Assembly (NCBI GenBank): GCA_024743095.1
Contig: JANSXF010000034.1
Location: 1-43,489, forward strand
DNA from: Flavobacteriaceae bacterium
Lineage (GTDB): Bacteria; Bacteroidota; Bacteroidia; Flavobacteriales; Flavobacteriaceae
DNA: 43,489 nucleotides
Direction: 5' to 3'
Shown here piece by piece: positions 9,501-16,015 of this stretch. The position numbers and the translations under genes were made by a program. The notes under the pieces are model-generated. The model worked only from the letters and a program-made list of their open reading frames with translations, did no database searches and was not told the DNA's origin. Within the stretch, counting starts at the first letter, position 1; each line of letters opens with the position of its first letter.

Positions 9501-10291
9501 GCGTTTTCTAAATCAGATAGTTTCTTAATATAACCCAATCCTCTTATAAGGTATTCAGCTTGGTTGATTTCAAGCGTTTGTGCACCAACATCTTTGTTGC
9601 TTTGTTTTACTGCTTTTACAACCTCACTCAAGCCTATGTTGTATTGCCGCATTAATTCGGGATTAACATCCACTTGATATTCCAAAACATATCCGCCGAT
9701 GGAAGCCACTTCTGAAACGCCACTCGCAGATGACAACGCATATTTCACGTAGAAGTCTTGAATGCTTCTTAATTCTTGTAAATCCCAACCGCCAGTTACG
9801 TTACCGTTTTCATCACGGCCTTCCAGCGTGTACCAATAAATTTGCCCAAGACCTGTGGCATCTGGCCCTAAAGCAGGGTTAACACCTTCAGGAAGCAATC
9901 CAGCTGGCAATGAATTTAGTTTTTCAAGAATTCGGCTTCGGCTCCAGTAAAACTCAATATCTTCTTCAAATATGATGTAGATACTTGAAAACCCAAACAT
10001 TGAAGAACTACGAATGGTCTTAACTCCCGGAATTCCAAGTAGTGAGGTGGTTAATGGATAGGTTATTTGGTCTTCGATATCCTGAGGGGAACGTCCATCC
10101 CATTTAGTAAAAACAATTTGCTGGTTTTCACCAATATCAGGTATGGCATCTACCGCAACAGGGTTTCGGGGAAGTGACCCAGTGTTCCATTCAAAAGGTG
10201 CGTTTACCACACCCCAAGCAACAAATAAAGCAAGTAGTAAAACAGCTACCAGTTTATTTTCTATTAAAAATTTGATGCTTTTATTTAGCAT
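6551..10291 (-). CDS. cusA: CusA/CzcA-family heavy-metal efflux RND transporter
   Basis: The 1246-residue inner-membrane proton-driven pump starts at MLNKSIKFLIENK; the frame stays open 21 codons upstream but that extension is not conserved-looking. Family hallmarks include the N-terminal AVDAIPDIGENQQIVFTKWDGRSPQDIEDQITYPL region, VKTIRSSSMFGFSSIYIIF, the TM4 motif VALSGIAIAIGTMVDVGVILSEN with its membrane Asp, and ATDDGVVMATYL near TM10. The length exceeds the roughly 1040 residues of E. coli CusA: there is extra membrane sequence at about 540-660 and a loop at about 770-850, as in other Bacteroidota CusA proteins. It is likely to export Cu(I)/Ag(I). It leads the oxidase/efflux part of the operon, overlaps the TolC gene by 4 bp, and has no adaptor (CusB) gene nearby. 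Confidence 0.9.
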   Translation of the reverse strand: MLNKSIKFLIENKLVAVLLLALFVAWGVVNAPFEWNTGSLPRNPVAVDAIPDIGENQQIVFTKWDGRSPQDIEDQITYPLTTSLLGIPGVKTIRSSSMFGFSSIYIIFEEDIEFYWSRSRILEKLNSLPAGLLPEGVNPALGPDATGLGQIYWYTLEGRDENGNVTGGWDLQELRSIQDFYVKYALSSASGVSEVASIGGYVLEYQVDVNPELMRQYNIGLSEVVKAVKQSNKDVGAQTLEINQAEYLIRGLGYIKKLSDLENAVVTSKDFTSIRIKDIAKVTHGPATRRGLLDKEGAEVVGGVVVARYGANPMEVINNVKEKINELSSGLPSKTLSDGRTSQLTIVPFYDRTELIQETLGTLDEALTLEILITIFVIIIMVFNLRASVLISGLLPVAVLMVFISMKLFNVDANIVALSGIAIAIGTMVDVGVILSENVLRHIDENEKKLPMNTVVYNATAEVSGAILTAVMTTIISFIPVFTMIGAEGKLFRPLAFTKTAALTASLIVALFLIPPFAAYLFKKRNLKTSFSYMLNGALIVFGVLSLILGYPLGLILVAFGVVGFLSLKEKITSKRANIINIFVSAFAIIFLLAEYWRPLGVDRSILINLIFVGLICFGLLGVFTLFRNYYVRILNWALRNKLLFLSIPTAIVIFGVMIMRNTGKEFMPSLNEGSFLLMPTSMPHAGVEENKRVLQQLDMAVASIPEIETVVGKSGRTESALDPAPLSMYENVIQYKSEYILNENRKRQRFKVNEDGLFVLKDGSLVTNPNSEIEVEDDDYKASKITDPFSVTSSQLIPDDDGEYFRNWRPEIESPDDIWKEIVRVTKLPGVTSAPKLQPIETRLVMLQTGMRAPMGIKVKGQDLKEIEAFGVQLEDILKQAEGVKDEAVFADRIVGKPYLLIDIDRERLARYGITIEQVQQVIQVSVGGMVLSQTVEGRERYGIRVRYPRELRANPNDLKDIYVPVEKGSPVPLSELATIRYEQGPQVIKSEDTFLVGYVLFDKLDGYAEVDVVENAQALIQQKIDDGELIVPKGINYRFTGTYENQLRAEKTLSVVVPLALIIIFLILYFQFRSVSTSLMVFTGIAVAFAGGFLMIWGYGQDWFLNFSFFGENLRDLFQMHTINLSVAVWVGFIALFGIATDDGVVMATYLTQTFDKNKPTDKTGVRASVVEAGEKRIRPCLMTTATTILALLPVLTSTGRGSDIMIPMAIPSFGGMLIALITLFVVPVLFSWKHEFQLKRATK

Positions 10292-10396
10292 TACAATGAT
10301 TATTAAACAGTTATACATCGAATAATATCTTGATAAAATCAAAACATTAAACACAAGAAATTGAGCCCAAAATAGTATTGACCATAGGGCTAATTA

Positions 10397-10414
10397 TTCC
10401 GATATTTATCGGAA
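10397..10414. repeat. 18-bp palindrome between the HYC_CC_PP gene and cusA
   Basis: The arms TTCCGATA and TATCGGAA are perfect and separated by two bases. CCGATA...TATCGG hairpins are common between genes in flavobacteria. Here it may act as a processing or attenuation element, or as an operator, between the first gene (ends 10426) and cusA (starts 10291). No T-run follows. Confidence 0.4.
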
Positions 10415-10425
10415 ACTGTTTAAAA

Positions 10426-10842
10426 TCAAATTAAATACGTCTCGTGCAGTTTTTGTATATCCCGTATGAGAAAGGGAACCGCATAATCTCTAAATGGTAC
10501 AATGTGTGAATCAAGAGTCTCAAAGAGATTGATATAAGAATGTACAAAAGAGACAACAAAGACTTGTTGCTCAAAATTTAAGGTGTTAAAAGACATCTTC
10601 AGGTCGTCCTGACCTTCAACAACTAATTGCTTATCTGAACAGCAGGAATCATCCTGAACTTCACTTTGACAATCATTTTTGGATAGTTGTTTATCCATTC
10701 CGCAAGTTTCAACGTGCCCAAATAAAGAAGAATCCACTAAAGTATCGCCACAGTAATGACTATCAATAGTAAAAGAAACTGTTGACAATAGCACGATAAG
10801 TGCCAAACAAACGGATGATATTTTATGAAAAACTTTTTTCAT
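10426..10842 (-). CDS. HYC_CC_PP family protein, copy 1
   Basis: The 138-residue product has an N-terminal signal or anchor (about 7-27) and the family's named positions: HYC (29-31), CC (SCCSDK, about 66-67) and a conserved C-terminal end (VPFLIRDIQKLHETYLI, with the usual PP reduced to one Pro). The Cys/His pattern and the position at the head of a copper operon suggest a small periplasmic metal-binding or sensing protein; the function is unproven. The gene at 12453 encodes a paralogue in the opposite direction. The two were originally divergent across one control region, now split by the IS element. Confidence 0.75.
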   Translation of the reverse strand: MKKVFHKISSVCLALIVLLSTVSFTIDSHYCGDTLVDSSLFGHVETCGMDKQLSKNDCQSEVQDDSCCSDKQLVVEGQDDLKMSFNTLNFEQQVFVVSFVHSYINLFETLDSHIVPFRDYAVPFLIRDIQKLHETYLI

Positions 10843-10850
10843 TAATGTTG

Positions 10851-10858
10851 CAAATTTA
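10851..10858 (-). promoter_or_regulatory. Possible -7 box for the copper efflux operon
   Basis: On the minus strand the sequence reads TAAATTTG, matching the Bacteroidota -7 consensus TAnnTTTG. It lies only 8 bp before the ATG, which would give an almost leaderless transcript. No well-spaced -33 element is clear, so this is tentative. Confidence 0.25.
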
Positions 10859-11011
10859 TAAAAAATTTATCTCAATTTGTTTATTTAACAATTTTTTTTG
10901 ATTTATCAATGTTTATTTTGCACGAAACCGCTTAAATATTATTTGCAAATAAAATTCTTTTGCAGCTTCCTTTATATGATATAAATCATAGTTCTGTTGA
11001 ACTTTTAGAAT

Positions 11012-11019
11012 TATATTTG
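11012..11019 (+). promoter_or_regulatory. Possible -7 box of the rightward HYC_CC_PP gene, now cut off by the IS
   Basis: TATATTTG matches the Bacteroidota -7 consensus on the plus strand. Without the IS it would lie roughly 110 bp before the GTG start at 12453. The inserted element now separates the two by about 1.4 kb. The -33 element is not clear. Confidence 0.3.
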
Positions 11020-11106
11020 TACTGATTAATTTTGTTGTTTTTTTGTAAAAAACTGATAATAAAATAATTGAACAGTTGAATTTTATTTTCCAAAATCCTT
11101 TAATGT

Positions 11107-11119
11107 TAATCAAAATTTA
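11107..11119 (+). repeat. Left copy of a 13-bp direct repeat (target duplication)
   Basis: TAATCAAAATTTA occurs here and again at 12427-12439, immediately outside the two inverted repeats of the IS. A duplication of this size fits IS4-family elements. The true duplication could be slightly shorter, because TTA is shared between the target and the inverted-repeat extension. Confidence 0.75.
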
Positions 11120-12426
11120 CTAGTGATGCGTTAACTTTTTAAAATTTTGTTCAATCCCTTTATACACGGGGAATTAAAAGCGTTCTTTGATTTTTTGATT
11201 TGATTTGGCCGATATCTTGGCGGTTTGTTAAAATGACCGTCATGAATTCTGGAAAATATGTTTTTGCCCAACTCCTTGAGTACGTAATCAGGTACGAGTT
11301 CGATAAATGCGTAAAAAGGTACAACGGAGATTACAGGACCCGGGATTTCAACTGTTGGAACCAGTTCATCCAGTTGTTCTTCGGACAGCTGACTTCTAGG
11401 AATTCACTAAGGGATATCTCGACCTGCCTGAGGGCCCACAGGAACAAACTCTACCACCTCGGCTTTAGCGGACACGTCAACCAATCGTCGCTCTCGCGTG
11501 CCAACGAACGACGGGACTGGAGGATATTCGCGGAATTCGGACAGTACCTTGTGGACCTGGTCCGGCCAATGTATGCCGATAGCCTGGTCCCCAATGTCAA
11601 ACTGGACAATGAGGTCTTCGCATTGGATTCCACCACGATTTCCCTTAGCCTTGCGCTGTTCCGATGGGCGCCCGGGAAATATTCCAGGGGAGCCGTTAAG
11701 GTCCATGCGCTGTTGGACCTGAGGGGGAACATCCCGTCATTTATACTGGTAAGTGACGGAAAGTACCACGATAGCAACGTTCTCGACCTATTAATGCCCG
11801 TACCCGGTGCGGTCTATCTCATGGACAGGGCCTACGTCGACTTCGAGGCGCTTTACCGAATGGATACGGCCGGGGCCTTTTTTGTCTCAAGGGCGAAGTC
11901 CAACATGGACTACAGCGTTGTGGAACAGAACTTCAACATAGATCCGGCGTCAGGACTGAGAACGGACAGGACCGTGACCCTTAACGGGCATAGGTCGAAA
12001 AAACTCTACCCAGGGCCCCTTAGACTCGTTGAATACCATGACTGGGAAGGCGATGTCGATCTCATTTTCCTGACCAACAACATGGAAGTGTCCGCTCTCG
12101 AGGTCGCCAAACTGTACCGCAACAGATGGCAGATAGAGACCTTCTTCAAATGGATCAAGCAGAACCTGGCCATAAAGAAACTTTGGGGGCACTCTGAAAA
12201 TGCCGTCAACATCCATATCTGGGTAGCGATCTGCACTTATTTGGTCGTGGCGCACGTAAAACATTCCTTGAAAAGCGAGCTATCCATTTATGAGATAATC
12301 CAAATATTAGGTATCTCCGCCATGGACAAGACTCCCCTGAAGGAGTTGCTCACAGAACCAAAATCAAATCAAAATGTCAATGAACAGATGAATTTATTTA
12401 GCGATTAAATGTTAACGCATCAGTAC
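11120..12426 (+). mobile_element. IS4-family insertion sequence, complete
   Basis: The element is about 1.3 kb, with 16-bp terminal inverted repeats at 11120-11135 and 12411-12426. They share a perfect inner TGATGCGTTAAC, with two mismatches further out. It is flanked by the 13-bp direct repeat and carries one full-length transposase gene. The base composition is visibly richer in G and C than on either side, which points to recent arrival from a lineage with higher GC. It inserted between two divergent HYC_CC_PP genes, 13 bp (outside the duplication) before the GTG start of the rightward one. Confidence 0.9.
11242..12408 (+). CDS. IS4-family transposase (DUF4372 N-terminus, DDE)
   Basis: The 388-residue product starts at MNSGKYVFAQLLEY, the usual start of DUF4372-type IS4 transposases; the frame remains open to 11200, and ATG at 11233 is an alternative. 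The DDE catalytic residues are D129 (ALDSTTISL), D195 (LMDRAYVD) and E299. The E lies in the YREK-type signature Y-(2)-R-(3)-E-(6)-K, here YRNRWQIETFFKWIK. The gene is intact and ends 3 bp before the right inverted repeat. It should catalyse cut-and-paste movement of the surrounding IS. Codon use is GC-rich at third positions, unlike the neighbours. Confidence 0.93.
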   Translation: MNSGKYVFAQLLEYVIRYEFDKCVKRYNGDYRTRDFNCWNQFIQLFFGQLTSRNSLRDISTCLRAHRNKLYHLGFSGHVNQSSLSRANERRDWRIFAEFGQYLVDLVRPMYADSLVPNVKLDNEVFALDSTTISLSLALFRWAPGKYSRGAVKVHALLDLRGNIPSFILVSDGKYHDSNVLDLLMPVPGAVYLMDRAYVDFEALYRMDTAGAFFVSRAKSNMDYSVVEQNFNIDPASGLRTDRTVTLNGHRSKKLYPGPLRLVEYHDWEGDVDLIFLTNNMEVSALEVAKLYRNRWQIETFFKWIKQNLAIKKLWGHSENAVNIHIWVAICTYLVVAHVKHSLKSELSIYEIIQILGISAMDKTPLKELLTEPKSNQNVNEQMNLFSD

Positions 12427-12439
12427 TAATCAAAATTTA
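12427..12439 (+). repeat. Right copy of the 13-bp direct repeat
   Basis: It is identical to TAATCAAAATTTA at 11107-11119 and directly follows the right inverted repeat of the IS. It ends 13 bp before the GTG start of the HYC_CC_PP gene. Confidence 0.75.
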
Positions 12440-12452
12440 TTAATTTTATAGT

Positions 12453-12875
12453 GTGAAATCTTTTTTTACTAAAATACTGTCCTTCTTTTTAGCAGTTTTT
12501 ATACTGTTTTCCACCACATACTTTACGGTAAATATGCACTTTTGCTGTAATGAAATGGTGGATTTGGCTTTTTTTAGTAAAGCAGAATCTTGTATGGAGA
12601 CTGCACAGAAAAAAGATAATAATTCCAAGCAATGTACTACAATACAAGAGAAAGACTGTTGCGATAATAAGACCATCTTGAAAGAAGGAGATGACACCTT
12701 CAAGAAGGCCAATACAATTTCAGAGATTGAAACTTTAGTTTTCTTAAACAACTTCGTCTATTCTTATATCAACCTTTTTGAAGGTTTAGAGAAAAACAAA
12801 GTTTCTTTTAAGGCTTATAGGCCACCTTTGCTATCCACAGACCTTGTAATCCTCAACGAGTCCTTTTTAATTTGA
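12453..12875 (+). CDS. HYC_CC_PP family protein, copy 2 (GTG start)
   Basis: The 140-residue product has an N-terminal signal or anchor (about 7-26) and all the family marks: HFC at 29-31, CC in KDCCDNK at about 69-70, and RPPLLSTDLVILNESFLI at the end. It is about the same length as the product of 10426-10842 and shares the segment YSYINLFE. The start codon is GTG; no ATG lies suitably upstream, because IS DNA begins at 12426. The IS has separated the gene from its original leader and promoter region, so its expression probably depends on IS read-through or is reduced. It lies upstream of the AraC-type regulator gene. Confidence 0.75.
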   Translation: MKSFFTKILSFFLAVFILFSTTYFTVNMHFCCNEMVDLAFFSKAESCMETAQKKDNNSKQCTTIQEKDCCDNKTILKEGDDTFKKANTISEIETLVFLNNFVYSYINLFEGLEKNKVSFKAYRPPLLSTDLVILNESFLI

Positions 12876-13008
12876 TTTTCTACTTCGCAGGTTAAAATTA
12901 ATCTGCATTGCCTCTATAGCCAATATTTCACTTCTGGCTAACATTTGTTGTACCCTATTCTCAACAACGCTACACAATATTAATCCTGTTAGGCTAAACC
13001 TATCAGAC

Positions 13009-13027
13009 CATTGAGCTAAACTCAATG
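13009..13027. repeat. 19-bp perfect inverted repeat before the AraC-type regulator
   Basis: CATTGAG and CTCAATG flank a CTAAA loop, 18 bp before the ATG at 13045. It could be an autoregulatory operator of the metal-responsive regulator, or a hairpin at the end of the HYC_CC_PP transcript. There is no T-run, which favours an operator or leader structure. Confidence 0.4.
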
Positions 13028-13044
13028 ACAATACATTATATACT

Positions 13045-13626
13045 ATGAACAAACCAAAAGAATTTTGGATTAAGAATATGGTCTGTAACCGCTGCTTAAA
13101 AGTAATTAAACAAGAATTACAAGAACTTGAAGTTACAGTGCTTTCCTTGGAATTAGGAAGGTTGCTGGTAGAAGCACAAAAAAAAACGAACAATGAAATT
13201 ATCGATACCGTTACAAGTGTACTTCACGCCAATAATTTTGAAATTGTTCAGAATGAAGAAGAAATGCTCACAGAAAGAATCAAGATTATTCTAATAGAAC
13301 AATTGCAAGAGCTACCGTTACATATTAAGGTAAAAACATCTGAACTATTGGCTTCAAGACTTCATAAAGATTACAAGATATTGAGCAGATTGTTTTCAGC
13401 AAATCAACAGACAACCATTGAAAAGTACTTTATCAAATTAAAAATAGAAAAAGTCAAAGAGCTCATTCAGCTTAAACAACATTCCTTTTCAGATATAGGA
13501 TATTTATTGGACTACAGTAGTGTCAACCACCTGTCTAGACAGTTTAAGGAAGTGGTGGGAATGAGTATGACCGATTACAAAAACACAGGAAATTGGAAAC
13601 GGAATTTCTATGATGAAATTATATAG
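13045..13626 (+). CDS. AraC-family regulator with N-terminal CxxC metal-binding domain
   Basis: The 193-residue product begins with an HMA-like segment, EFWIKNMVCNRCLKVIKQEL, with CNRC at residues 14-17. A central helical region follows, then a C-terminal AraC-type DNA-binding domain (about 115-185) with the second helix-turn-helix signature SFSDIGYLLDYSSVNHLSRQFKEVVGMSMTDYK. HMA-AraC fusions are seen beside Bacteroidota copper-resistance genes. I infer that Cu(I) binding to the CxxC controls transcription of the divergent copper operons here. The usual HMA pattern is GMxCxxC, so NMVCNRC is a good fit. The 19-bp inverted repeat just upstream is a candidate binding site. Confidence 0.85.
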   Translation: MNKPKEFWIKNMVCNRCLKVIKQELQELEVTVLSLELGRLLVEAQKKTNNEIIDTVTSVLHANNFEIVQNEEEMLTERIKIILIEQLQELPLHIKVKTSELLASRLHKDYKILSRLFSANQQTTIEKYFIKLKIEKVKELIQLKQHSFSDIGYLLDYSSVNHLSRQFKEVVGMSMTDYKNTGNWKRNFYDEII

Positions 13627-13695
13627 ATATCAACGAAAGTTATGCAGACAAAAGCTTAAGGCAATGGTTAATTTCATCAAATTAAATTAAACAAA

Positions 13696-14295
13696 ATGAA
13701 AAAACTACTTATCACATTAGTATTAATTCCCTTTATAGGAATTGCACAAACCTTTGAAAATTTAGACTACATCTCGCCTTTTAGCAATGGCGTCGCTGCC
13801 ATTAAAAAAGGGAACGAATGGGGTTTTATTGACCCAGAAGGAAATTTAATCGTTGATTTTCGAAATGATTTGGTGGCAACCAAAACAGACAATGCAAGCT
13901 ACCCTATATTCAGTAACGGAAAATGCCTGATTGCAAACCAAAAAGATGGCGTGCTCTATTATGGCTATATCGATAAAACTGGAAAAACTGTCATCACTCC
14001 ACAATTCCTCAATGCCAACAACTTTCAATATGGCAAAGCCTTGGTGTTAAAAGTTGAAAAAGAAACCATTGGCTATAATGACATTTTCAAAAAAGACGTG
14101 GTAAACTACCATTATTTTGAGCTTGTTATAGATGAGAATGGTAATACCATTGACCATTTAACGCAATTGGCCATTCACGTCTCGCCAAAAGATAAGAATG
14201 ATAAAAATCCACCTGCCATCACATCAAAATTGATTTCGGAAAATTTGGTGGCAGTTAAAGGTAATAATAAGAAGTGGCGTATAAAAAAAATCTAA
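13696..14295 (+). CDS. WG-repeat secreted protein
   Basis: The 199-residue product has a signal peptide (about 1-18, ...IGIAQ). At least two WG (KWGFID-type) repeats follow: EWGFIDPEGNLIV at about 42-54 and YGYIDKTGKTVITPQFLNANNFQYGKALV at about 90-120. The WG repeat fold resembles short beta units found in many Bacteroidota surface or periplasmic proteins of unknown role. There is no metal-ligand enrichment. It lies between the regulator and the Met-rich lipoprotein and may be a later insertion into the copper locus. Confidence 0.75.
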   Translation: MKKLLITLVLIPFIGIAQTFENLDYISPFSNGVAAIKKGNEWGFIDPEGNLIVDFRNDLVATKTDNASYPIFSNGKCLIANQKDGVLYYGYIDKTGKTVITPQFLNANNFQYGKALVLKVEKETIGYNDIFKKDVVNYHYFELVIDENGNTIDHLTQLAIHVSPKDKNDKNPPAITSKLISENLVAVKGNNKKWRIKKI

Positions 14296-14377
14296 TAATA
14301 TTGAAAATACACATAACATATAAGAAATTCAAAAAGATTATAACCTTTTTAAAATCTGCGAATTAATAGTTGATAAT

Positions 14378-14417
14378 CCATTCCCTCAACTATAAACATT
14401 TAGATTGTTGGGAATGG
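14378..14417. terminator. Imperfect hairpin upstream of the Met-rich lipoprotein gene
   Basis: The arms CCATTCCCTCAAC and GTTGGGAATGG pair with a small bulge around a 16-base A/T-rich loop. It may end the regulator/WG-repeat transcript, or form a leader structure for the gene at 14461. There is no clear T-run. Confidence 0.35.
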
Positions 14418-14460
14418 GTTTATAAAAATTAAAATAAATGTTTAACTCAAAAAATAAATT

Positions 14461-14940
14461 ATGAAAACACTACTAATTGTTTTATCGGCAGTTGGGCTTT
14501 TAAGCTTAAACAGTTGCAAACAAGAAACAAACACTCAGGCACTAATGGAAAACCCTGAAACTCGCACAGAAGTTTTTAATGCCATTTCCAAAAATCACGA
14601 CTATATGACCGAATTTATGGAAAGTATGCACGACAACCAACACGCAATGCAAATGATGCAGGGCAACAAAAAAATGATGAGCTCAATGATGCAAGGAGAA
14701 GGAATGCAAATGATGATGAAAGACAGTACAATGATGCACTCAATGATGGACGGAATGATGAATGACGGCAAAATGATGGGCACTATGATGAAAATGATGC
14801 ACGAAAAAGGGATGATGAGCGAAGACTGTATGGAATCCTGCTCAAAGATGATGGGCGAAAAAGGAATGGATATGCAGGGTATGGACAAGATGGACGATAT
14901 GGATAGTCCAACCAAAGGTGAGCATACCGAGCATCATTAA
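14461..14940 (+). CDS. Methionine-rich lipoprotein, probable copper/silver binder
   Basis: The 159-residue product has a lipoprotein signal ending in LNSC (Cys about 19). The mature part is dominated by Met: over thirty Met residues between about 48 and 145 in patterns such as MMQGxxMMM, MMxxMM and HSMMDGMM. Two Cys (EDCMESCS) and a His-rich tail (EHTEHH) follow. Such clusters bind Cu(I) and Ag(I) in the envelope, like the Met-motifs of CusF or PcoE. The role is inferred: periplasmic metal sponge or donor to export. It is the first of a run of small copper-locus genes with short gaps. Confidence 0.8.
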   Translation: MKTLLIVLSAVGLLSLNSCKQETNTQALMENPETRTEVFNAISKNHDYMTEFMESMHDNQHAMQMMQGNKKMMSSMMQGEGMQMMMKDSTMMHSMMDGMMNDGKMMGTMMKMMHEKGMMSEDCMESCSKMMGEKGMDMQGMDKMDDMDSPTKGEHTEHH

Positions 14941-14964
14941 TTTTAACTTTTAAAATAAACAACA

Positions 14965-15234
14965 ATGAAAAATAATCACTGGATATGGATGGTCATCGGT
15001 TGTGGATTACCATTACTGTTTATCTTTTTTGCACCATCATTAGGTATAGGAAGCAGTTCGTCTCTATTCATCTTCATCCTCTTTATGTTTGCTTGTCACT
15101 TATTTATGCCTCACGGTTCACATCGCCACGGTGGGCACAATTATTCACAGAATAGACAAAGAGAAAACGAACACGGTAAAGATGTTTCAAAAACAGAACC
15201 AAAAGATGAACACAAAGGGCATCATCACCATTAA
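14965..15234 (+). CDS. Small His-rich membrane protein, DUF2933-like
   Basis: The 89-residue product has two adjacent membrane segments (about 5-24 and 32-48) joined by a GIGSSSS turn. The sequence HWIWMVIGCGLPLLFIF fits DUF2933 proteins. A His-rich cytoplasmic tail follows (HGSHRHGGHNY, and HKGHHHH at the end). Members are found next to copper P-type ATPases and chaperones; the tail suggests metal binding. It is 24 bp after the Met-rich lipoprotein and 7 bp before the HMA chaperone. Confidence 0.7.
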   Translation: MKNNHWIWMVIGCGLPLLFIFFAPSLGIGSSSSLFIFILFMFACHLFMPHGSHRHGGHNYSQNRQRENEHGKDVSKTEPKDEHKGHHHH

Positions 15235-15241
15235 ATACTAA

Positions 15242-15460
15242 ATGATGAAACAAAAATTTCAAATAAGCGGAATCAGCTGCGGTGGATGTGTATCAAGAGT
15301 AAAAAAGACTTTAGAAGAACATCCCAATATAGAAAAAGCAGAGATCTTTTTGGCACCAAAAGGTGCTGCACTTATCACGATGAATGAAGCACTTTCTGTT
15401 GCCGAATTACAAAAGCAACTTGATGGGCTCAATGGTTATACAATTACAGAATTAAATTAA
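15242..15460 (+). CDS. HMA-domain copper chaperone (CopZ-like)
   Basis: The 72-residue, single-domain protein has the typical ferredoxin-like HMA pattern with a metal-binding GISCGGC (Cys 13 and 16), VKKTLEEHPNIEKAEIFLAPKGAALITM and a C-terminal YTITEL strand. It probably carries Cu(I) in the cytosol to the CopB ATPase or to the regulator. The motif SCGGC differs from the common TCxxC but is well represented. Two adjacent ATG codons at 15242 and 15245 could both serve as the start. Confidence 0.88.
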   Translation: MMKQKFQISGISCGGCVSRVKKTLEEHPNIEKAEIFLAPKGAALITMNEALSVAELQKQLDGLNGYTITELN

Positions 15461-15482
15461 CAACAACTTAAAACCAAAAATT

Positions 15483-15701
15483 ATGCATTTTTACGAAGGA
15501 CATTTTGGAGGTATGCACCTAATATGGTGGATTATATGGATTATTTTATTGGCTTGGATATTCTTTAACCCAGCAGATATCCCTTATCAAAAAACAAAGA
15601 AGGACAGCCCACTGGATATTCTTAAAAACCGCTTTGCAAAAGGCGAAATATCCAAGGAAGAATTTGAGGAATCAAAAAAGATATTAAAATCAGACAACTA
15701 A
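15483..15701 (+). CDS. SHOCT domain membrane protein (intact)
   Basis: The 72-residue product has a short His-containing N-terminus, one membrane helix (about 13-30, IWWIIWIILLAWIFF) and a C-terminal SHOCT domain (DSPLDILKNRFAKGEISKEEFEESKKILKSD). This short domain usually helps assembly or localisation. It is the intact counterpart of the broken SHOCT gene at 2830-3018, and its end shows what that gene has lost. It is part of the small-gene run 14461-15997. Confidence 0.85.
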   Translation: MHFYEGHFGGMHLIWWIIWIILLAWIFFNPADIPYQKTKKDSPLDILKNRFAKGEISKEEFEESKKILKSDN

Positions 15702-15718
15702 CTCAAAACTTTAAAATT

Positions 15719-15997
15719 ATGTATCGATTAAACGTAAAAAAACTCGGATTTGCTTTCGGTCTTACGGGGGCACTAATTTACTTAGGCTGTATGATAGTTA
15801 TGTCAACAGCAGGTCGAGAAGCCACTATCGATTTTTTCAACAGCCTATTGCACGGTTTAGATACCACAAGCATTATCAGGATGGATGTGCCACTATGGGA
15901 AGCTGGTTTGGGAATAGTACAGATATTCATTTTAGGATGGCTAATAGGTGCCTGTATTGCGGCTTTTTATAATGCGCAAATAAAAGTCAAAAAATAA
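15719..15997 (+). CDS. DUF5676 family membrane protein
   Basis: The 92-residue product has two membrane segments (about 10-28 and 66-84). The sequence LNVKKLGFAFGLTGALIYLGCM followed by FFNSLLHGLDTTSIIR is characteristic of DUF5676. These proteins sit in Bacteroidota and proteobacterial metal-resistance gene runs, often beside SHOCT and HMA proteins as here. No enzymatic motif is seen. The spacing to both neighbours (17-18 bp) suggests one operon. Confidence 0.75.
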   Translation: MYRLNVKKLGFAFGLTGALIYLGCMIVMSTAGREATIDFFNSLLHGLDTTSIIRMDVPLWEAGLGIVQIFILGWLIGACIAAFYNAQIKVKK

Positions 15998-16015
15998 GAG
16001 AGTAAAATAAAATTT

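Noticed and set aside
10292..10354. Upstream 21-codon extension of cusA
   Set aside because: The conserved RND start is MLNKSIKFLIENK at 10291; the extension is unlike other family members.
10913..11113. Minus-strand 66-codon frame between the HYC_CC_PP gene and the IS
   Set aside because: It is low-complexity AT-rich sequence without family features, and it runs over the target duplication of the IS.
11407..12264. Several long minus-strand frames inside the IS
   Set aside because: They are shadows of the GC-rich transposase gene on the plus strand.
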